From Phascolomyces articulosus (lineage: Eukaryota; Mucoromycota; Mucoromycetes; Mucorales; Lichtheimiaceae): a stretch of DNA of 64,000 nucleotides. Positions 58,895 to 64,000 of the stretch are shown piece by piece. The notes below the pieces were generated by a model, which had not been told where the DNA came from, made no database searches, and saw nothing but the letters and a program-made list of their open reading frames with translations. The stretch covers positions 372,001 to 436,000 of the forward strand of contig JAIXMP010000008.1 in the NCBI GenBank assembly GCA_025677815.1, written 5' to 3'. Positions within the stretch are counted from its first letter, which is position 1. Each line of letters starts with the position of its first letter. The position numbers and the translations under genes were made by a program.

Positions 58895-59296
58895 AGTGAT
58901 ATACTTGTTTTTATATATATACTTTAATTATATATAAGTTAGTAGTTTATAAAACTCAACAACTCCTTTTCTTTTTATAATGCCTTGTTGGTGTGGTTGT
59001 AGAGTGAGTTGGAGAGAAATTCAACGCAGATCATTAATGGATGCAATAAGACTCGTGTAACATGTAACCCACTGGACATTTTACCCAAATAGTAAGAAAA
59101 AAAATAATTTGTGTAAATCTTGTTGTGTATTCAAAGTGGTTCTTTTTCTCTCTTTCTCTTCTTCTTTGTCAAATCTCTCACACTCATAACCTCCCCCATT
59201 CCACATTCGTTACAATTCATCTTTAATTCCATTCCGTTCATTTTTATATATATATATATATATATTTTACATTCCATATAAGCTACTACTATAATC
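58895..59296. other. Intergenic region between DENR and syntaxin genes
   Basis: 3' flank, then a CT-rich stretch (about 59140-59170) and a (TA)n tract at about 59246-59264 just before the syntaxin ATG. Nothing else is seen. Confidence 0.45.
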
Positions 59297-60443
59297 ATGA
59301 CAGGAGGTTCGAGATTCACAATGAGCCGTGATCGTTTAGCTGAATTACGAGTAAGTTGTTCTTGGATATACTTTTTAGAATATATACATATATATATATA
59401 TATATATATGAGGAAAACAACATGTAATAATCTTTATATATGTTATATAAAAAAAATAGGGAAGCAATAACAGAGAGAGTTACGAGTAAGTTTTCTATAT
59501 ATAAAAAAGAAAAGAGAGAAAGGAACAAAATGGTTGGGATCAAAATATGTTCTAGATACTAATTAAAGAGTTTATAACAGTCGATTAGGGTAATATATTT
59601 CATCATGGATTATATAGGAACAATAACAGCAATAAGCATCAATCAAACAAACCAGAAGAAGAAAAACGTGTTTTTGATATTGACAGTTGCTGGTATTTTT
59701 TATAGTGACGACGATTATCCACCACCACCTGTACCTTCCATGCCAAATGCTGCTGGACAGCAACGGTATAATGATGAAAGTGCTTACAGGCCACCTGCAC
59801 AACCAACCGCCACTTACACAAAAAAGACAACAAAAGAGCAATATGAAATGACCGAAGTCAAAGGTGGTGGCGCTGATCTTGGTTCTACTGAAGCATTTTT
59901 CCGTGAGGTATTATAATAACATACTTTTTTTGGGGGGATTTAAATGTTATAAGCAATCATGAAATATGGGCAAAAGAAAAAAAAATACTGAAATAAAAAG
60001 AAATCTCTATTTTCTAGATCGAAGATATCAAGGAACTTATTCGTGATATCAACGTCAATATATCTGACATTGAAGAATTACATGGTGCTTCCATGATTAA
60101 CATTAGTGAAGAACAAATGGCAGAAAATAATCATCGATTGGACTTATTGAGCAGAAAAACGACCAAATTGAATAATGAAGCTAAAAAGAAAATTAAAGGT
60201 AAAATAGATATTCCATTTGCGTGAGATGTTGTATATTTTTTGAGTGGGGCAAAATAATTAAAACGGCTATTTTATTAGCACTTGAATTGAGTAATGCCCG
60301 ACTTCCTGCATCTTCGGGAGATCGTCCAATGCGTGTGACTCAGGTACGACCTATTGGAAAATCCTTTATATATAAAAAAAGATTTTATATTCATATCGCA
60401 AAAAAACAACCCTTTCCCTCTTCGTTTCAAAAAATTTACTTAT

Positions 60444-60478
<35 letters not shown>

Positions 60479-61324
60479 TTATTTTTATTTTAGCATTCAG
60501 CAGTGAAAAAACGATTTATTGAAACTATTCAAAGATACCAAGATATTGAACGTACTTATCAACAAAAATATCGTCAACGCGTGGAACGTCAAATTCGTAT
60601 TGTAAAACCTGATGCTACTCCCGATGAAATCGAACAAGTCATTGATTCAGATGAAGCACCTCAAATTTTTGCACAATCGGTAAAAAAAAAGTGGTTTTTA
60701 TTTTTATATAGGATGCATGATTTTTATGAATGCATAGAAGCTAATATCTATATAACTTTTTTTAGCTTATGAACTCAAATCGTTCAGGCCATGCTAATGC
60801 TGTATTAAATGAAGTTCAATCTCGTCATGATGATATTAAAAAGATTGAAAAAACTATTCTTGTAAGTTTTACTACTATACATCTTTCAAGACTGTTGTAG
60901 TTGTAAAAAATAAACTGATCCATATCTTTTGTGTTTCTTTTTCCCTGCCCCTCGTTTTTTTTTTGTTATTTAGGAATTACATCAATTGTTTATGGATATG
61001 CAAATGATGATTGAACAACAAGGAGAAGTGTTAAACAATGTTGAACAGCAAGTGGAATCCACTGTTGTTGATTTAGAACAGGGTAATAAGGATGTAGAAA
61101 AAGCCATTGTGAGCGCAAGAGCAACACGTGCGGTAAGTTGAATATCTATTTTTTTATGATCTTATAAAATATTTTATGCATGAAATTTATGATTTATAAA
61201 TAATTTAACATGTCATTTATTTTTACAGAAAAAATGGTGTTGTTTTGTTATTGCAATTATCATTGCTATTGTCATTGCTATTCTTGTATGGTGGTTTGCA
61301 TTTGATCATCCAGGTGTTAATTAG
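59297..61324 (+). CDS. Plasma-membrane syntaxin t-SNARE (Sso1/Sso2 type), 354 aa
   Basis: Target-membrane SNARE for fusion of secretory vesicles with the plasma membrane. Nine exons (59297-59350, 59460-59485, 59706-59907, 60018-60198, 60279-60343, 60494-60679, 60766-60861, 60974-61132, 61229-61324) join in frame. The first 80 residues are polar and Pro/Tyr-rich (DDDDYPPPPVPSMP), longer than in yeast Sso1. The Habc bundle follows (FFREIEDIKELIRDI; KRFIETIQRYQDIERTY, the typical syntaxin segment), then the SNARE motif around ELHQLFMDMQMMIEQQGEVL with the central Gln. A C-terminal membrane anchor (about 328-346) sits after KKWCC, whose cysteines may be palmitoylated. The (GAT)n stretch at about 60448-60477 is intronic, not a poly-Asp run. 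The second ATG (59321) is an alternative start. Confidence 0.93.
60448..60477 (+). repeat. (GAT)n microsatellite inside syntaxin intron 5
   Basis: About ten GAT units between the donor at 60344 and the acceptor at 60493. It would read as poly-Asp if the intron were retained. Confidence 0.9.
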
Positions 61325-63205
61325 AATTAATTATTATCATCATTATTATATATTAGTTAGCTGGTATTATTATTATTATTTACATAACACTTATATATCT
61401 TCTCCTCCTCTTTCCTCCACCTCCTCCTCGTTTCTTCCTTCGTATACAAACATTATTACACACCACCTATTTCTATATTCCTTCCAAGGTTTTTTATACT
61501 ATTCTTTACAACAAAAAAAAACAACAACATTCATGTATAGTTTCTTATTTATTGATTTGTATGAGTTTTTTTTTGCAAGCAAAAAAGCATATATTTTTTT
61601 ACTTTATTCTTCTTATTACCATTACAAATCATCCTCTTCCTTCTTTATCCCATTTGGCATCATTTTTATAATTATTATTATTTTTATATATTTTTTACTT
61701 TATTAACAAATATACAACATTTATTAACATTTACCAAAAAATTATGTTTATGGTGTTATTAGCAAATCATTTGATCTTCATGAGGAGTAAAGTATTAAGT
61801 ATATATTATAGAAAGATAATTCTTAGGGAGAAAAAAAGGTATATTAGAAGAAAAAGTAGAATGGGTTCCTAGATGTCAGAAAAATGTGTGTCTTTACTAG
61901 AAGGGAGGAGGAAGAGGGGGTTTCTTTTTATTAAAGGGGAGAGTTCAAATAAAATAGTAGAAAGAGGAGGGAAAATATAAAATGGTTCTCGGTATAAAAA
62001 AAAGGTCTTATTATTATCATCCAACTTATTTGGCACTAAAGAACAAAATGTCTGTGTGCCAAAAAAAAAAAAAGTATTATAATCTCCCTTAATTGGTTTT
62101 CTTTTCCTCCAGCAGTAAGTCATCATATGGATTTATATATATATATTATTATGATATAATCCGAATTTATGGTTTGTTATTTTGTTGGATCCAAGAAACA
62201 CAACGTTCATAGTATAGTCTATATATATTTACATTTAGTAATCAGTTTGAGAGAGAGGTAATTAATTCTCTTTAATGAAGTATAATATACTATAATAGAT
62301 ATAATAGAAGAACTTTTTATTTTTTTTCTTGATTGTTTTATTTGTCTAACAGAGGGGAGCTGTTACACTAAATATCAGTAAGTGAATCAAATAGCTCCGA
62401 CTCAAGACAAGAAGCTCATATGTAATTGACTAATTGATGACTACTATGTATGGATGATAAAATACTTCTTTGAGGTTATTTTTTTTATATGTTGGGTAAC
62501 TGGCATCGTGTAAAAAGTAATGTATATATAACTTTTAGTTACTTTATATATAAAATTATTCTCTTTCATTTTATTATTTACTTGACATGTTGAAAGAAAT
62601 CCTGATAAGGATTAGTCATGCACGTTCTTCTTTTTACATATTTGCATCATTTTTTTTGTTAAAAAACAACATAGGAAAGCAAGATGTAATAAGATGATGT
62701 TTATTTTTCACACACTAAAAAAGAGTGTAGCGGAAAGTAATGATCTACACATTAACTTATATTAACAACTACAGTTTTTGCTTGTGATTCTCCAGTCCCT
62801 CCCATCTTTGAACTTTAAAAAAAAAGTTGCTGGTATATACACAGTTGGATATAAATTGCAAACCAATTATTCAGTAAGACAGATATATGGGTTTTTATTA
62901 GAGTAGAAAATAAATTAGTATTATTATATCATTTTTATTATTTTTTGATAAAATTATATAAAAAGAAAAGGAAGGTGAATATACTGGACAAGAAAATGAA
63001 TTGAATGTATGTGACTGAGAGAGAGAGAGTTTGTGAAATGTGTATAGCGTAATAATAAATAGAGTTTAGTATAGTAAAAGAAGAAGAGGAGCGGTTTTTT
63101 TTGTATATAAAAAAGTTGTAATAAGTAGAGGTAATAGTAATAGTAGTACGTTGTAATAGTAATAATAATAAAAAAAAGAAGCTTTGCTCAAATAAAAATT
63201 GACGC
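61325..63205. other. 1.9 kb region between convergent genes
   Basis: AT-rich 3' flanks of the syntaxin and LIM genes. The frames at 61245-61706 (+), 61869-62126 (-) and 62938-63303 (-) arise from T-rich or CT-rich sequence. No RNA gene or element is recognised. Confidence 0.5.
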
Positions 63206-64000
63206 TTAAATACGACCAAATTGAGTTTTTCTTTTTTCAGCACGAATATTTCGTTGACGCTGAAGTTGACGGATATGTGTTTCGCAATAAATGCGACGTT
63301 CAAACATATAATAGGTATCTGTTATTTCACAACGACAAACCTGTTATATTTATATATATAATATATGATTTTTACCATCCATAAAGTCAGAGATAAACAA
63401 AATGAATGTTTATAGAAGAGATTGAAATGAGTAAAACTTTTTGAATAAAAATGATTCCAGATGTATCCCAACAAACCGTTCAAATAATTATAGTATTAAT
63501 AACAAAAAAAAAAAAAGTCAAGAATACATACATTGCATCTAAAGCAAGCTGGATGGAATCGCCAACCTTCAATGGTTTGTGCACAAGGACCTTCAATAGG
63601 TTCATCACATGTTCGACAGAGTGAATTGTTTAATTGATGGTAATGACGCTTACAATAAGGTGCATTATCAAAAACATAAAAGGTATTATCTGGGAAAGGT
63701 CGATGGCATGTCTATTGGAATATATCATATTTTAATATTGGATGGTTAATTAGTATATAGACACTTCTCATTTGATATCAATATCTCAAAATAAATTTAG
63801 ATTCAAAAAAAAAAAACTTACATGACAACCAAAACATTCTAAATGCCATTTTCCTTGTAATTTACCATCCGTCGCGGAAACTGCTTGTCGTTCTACCGGT
63901 TTACTGCATGCACGACAAGAAGGTAAAAACAAAGCTTTAAAGTCAGCTTTACAATACAATCGACCCTGATGTTCTTTATGACCAGTTCGTTCATCAATAG
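63206..64000 (-). CDS. Multi-LIM-domain protein, 3' half (runs off the right edge)
   Basis: Zinc-binding LIM domains mediate protein contacts, typically in cytoskeleton or polarity complexes (paxillin-like proteins in fungi). The exons seen are 64000-63822 (partial), 63711-63532 and 63340-63206, all in phase. The visible part ends one LIM domain (GRLYCKADF), then contains a full one, CRAC ... HLECFGCHTCHRPF ... YCKRHYH, and another, CRTCDEPIEGPC ... HPACFRCNVCRCEI ... YCETHIRQLQ, with the Cys/His ligands in place. It closes with a basic Arg/Gln-rich tail ending QFGRI. The last exon must start at 63340, because the nearer acceptor at 63318 breaks the zinc ligands and the frame. The N-terminal half and any RhoGAP or other partner domain lie outside the window. 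Confidence 0.88.

Noticed and set aside
60448..60477. Poly-aspartate tract in the syntaxin gene
   Set aside because: It is a GAT microsatellite within an intron bounded by clear donor and acceptor sites.
1..64000. CRISPR arrays, bacterial operons, riboswitches or rRNA genes
   Set aside because: No regularly spaced repeats of the right size, no polycistronic layout and no rRNA-like sequence were seen; intron-rich genes mark eukaryotic nuclear DNA.

Overview
The window is nuclear DNA of a filamentous fungus. It is very AT-rich, with short GT-AG introns (mostly about 45-200 bases) dense in most genes, many homopolymer and microsatellite tracts, and poly-Gln/Asn/His-rich proteins. The gene style (micro-exons, Q/N-rich regulators, conserved housekeeping genes between large AT-rich gaps) fits an early-diverging fungus, most likely Mucoromycota (Mucorales). 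That placement is inference from style only. All exon coordinates below were derived by reading splice signals and reading frame by hand.

Layout. (1) 0-4.7 kb: the start of a gene that runs off the left edge, followed by a seven-exon gene of unknown function whose start region and upstream sequence resemble it, so the two look like tandem paralogues. (2) 4.7-19 kb: housekeeping genes: mitochondrial phosphate carrier, cytochrome c heme lyase, UTP7 (18S rRNA processing), ZIP zinc transporter, an Ish1/Msc1-like protein with a signal peptide, and PEX11. An F-box-like relic lies between the last two gene pairs. (3) 19.18-21.65 kb: an apparently intact Tc1/mariner-superfamily (DD34E) transposon with 327-bp terminal inverted repeats that I could not distinguish, TA duplications and a spliced transposase with an AT-hook. 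It sits 50 bp upstream of the start codon of a WBP11-type splicing factor. (4) 21.7-24.7 kb: WBP11 and a convergent unknown gene with an apparent single-base frameshift. (5) 24.7-35.2 kb: a sparse regulatory stretch with a TALE homeodomain protein and a CBM21 PP1-targeting subunit, each flanked by kilobases of non-coding DNA. (6) 35.2-45.8 kb: gene-poor DNA with decayed material: a two-gene PIF/Harbinger relic, a possible solo LTR, a GC-rich island, an unknown gene fragment and another relic. (7) 45.8-64 kb: a coiled-coil Q/N-rich protein, a secreted unknown, palmitoyl-protein thioesterase 1, DENR/Tma22, a plasma-membrane syntaxin (Sso type) and the 3' half of a multi-LIM protein running off the right edge.

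The genes do not form a cluster or pathway; this is ordinary eukaryotic gene order. The most distinctive features are the young DD34E element with long, internally repeated TIRs and an AT-hook transposase, repeated use of micro-exons (8, 8, 17, 20 and 21 nt) in three conserved genes, two apparent GC-AG introns, and the decayed transposon belt in the middle.
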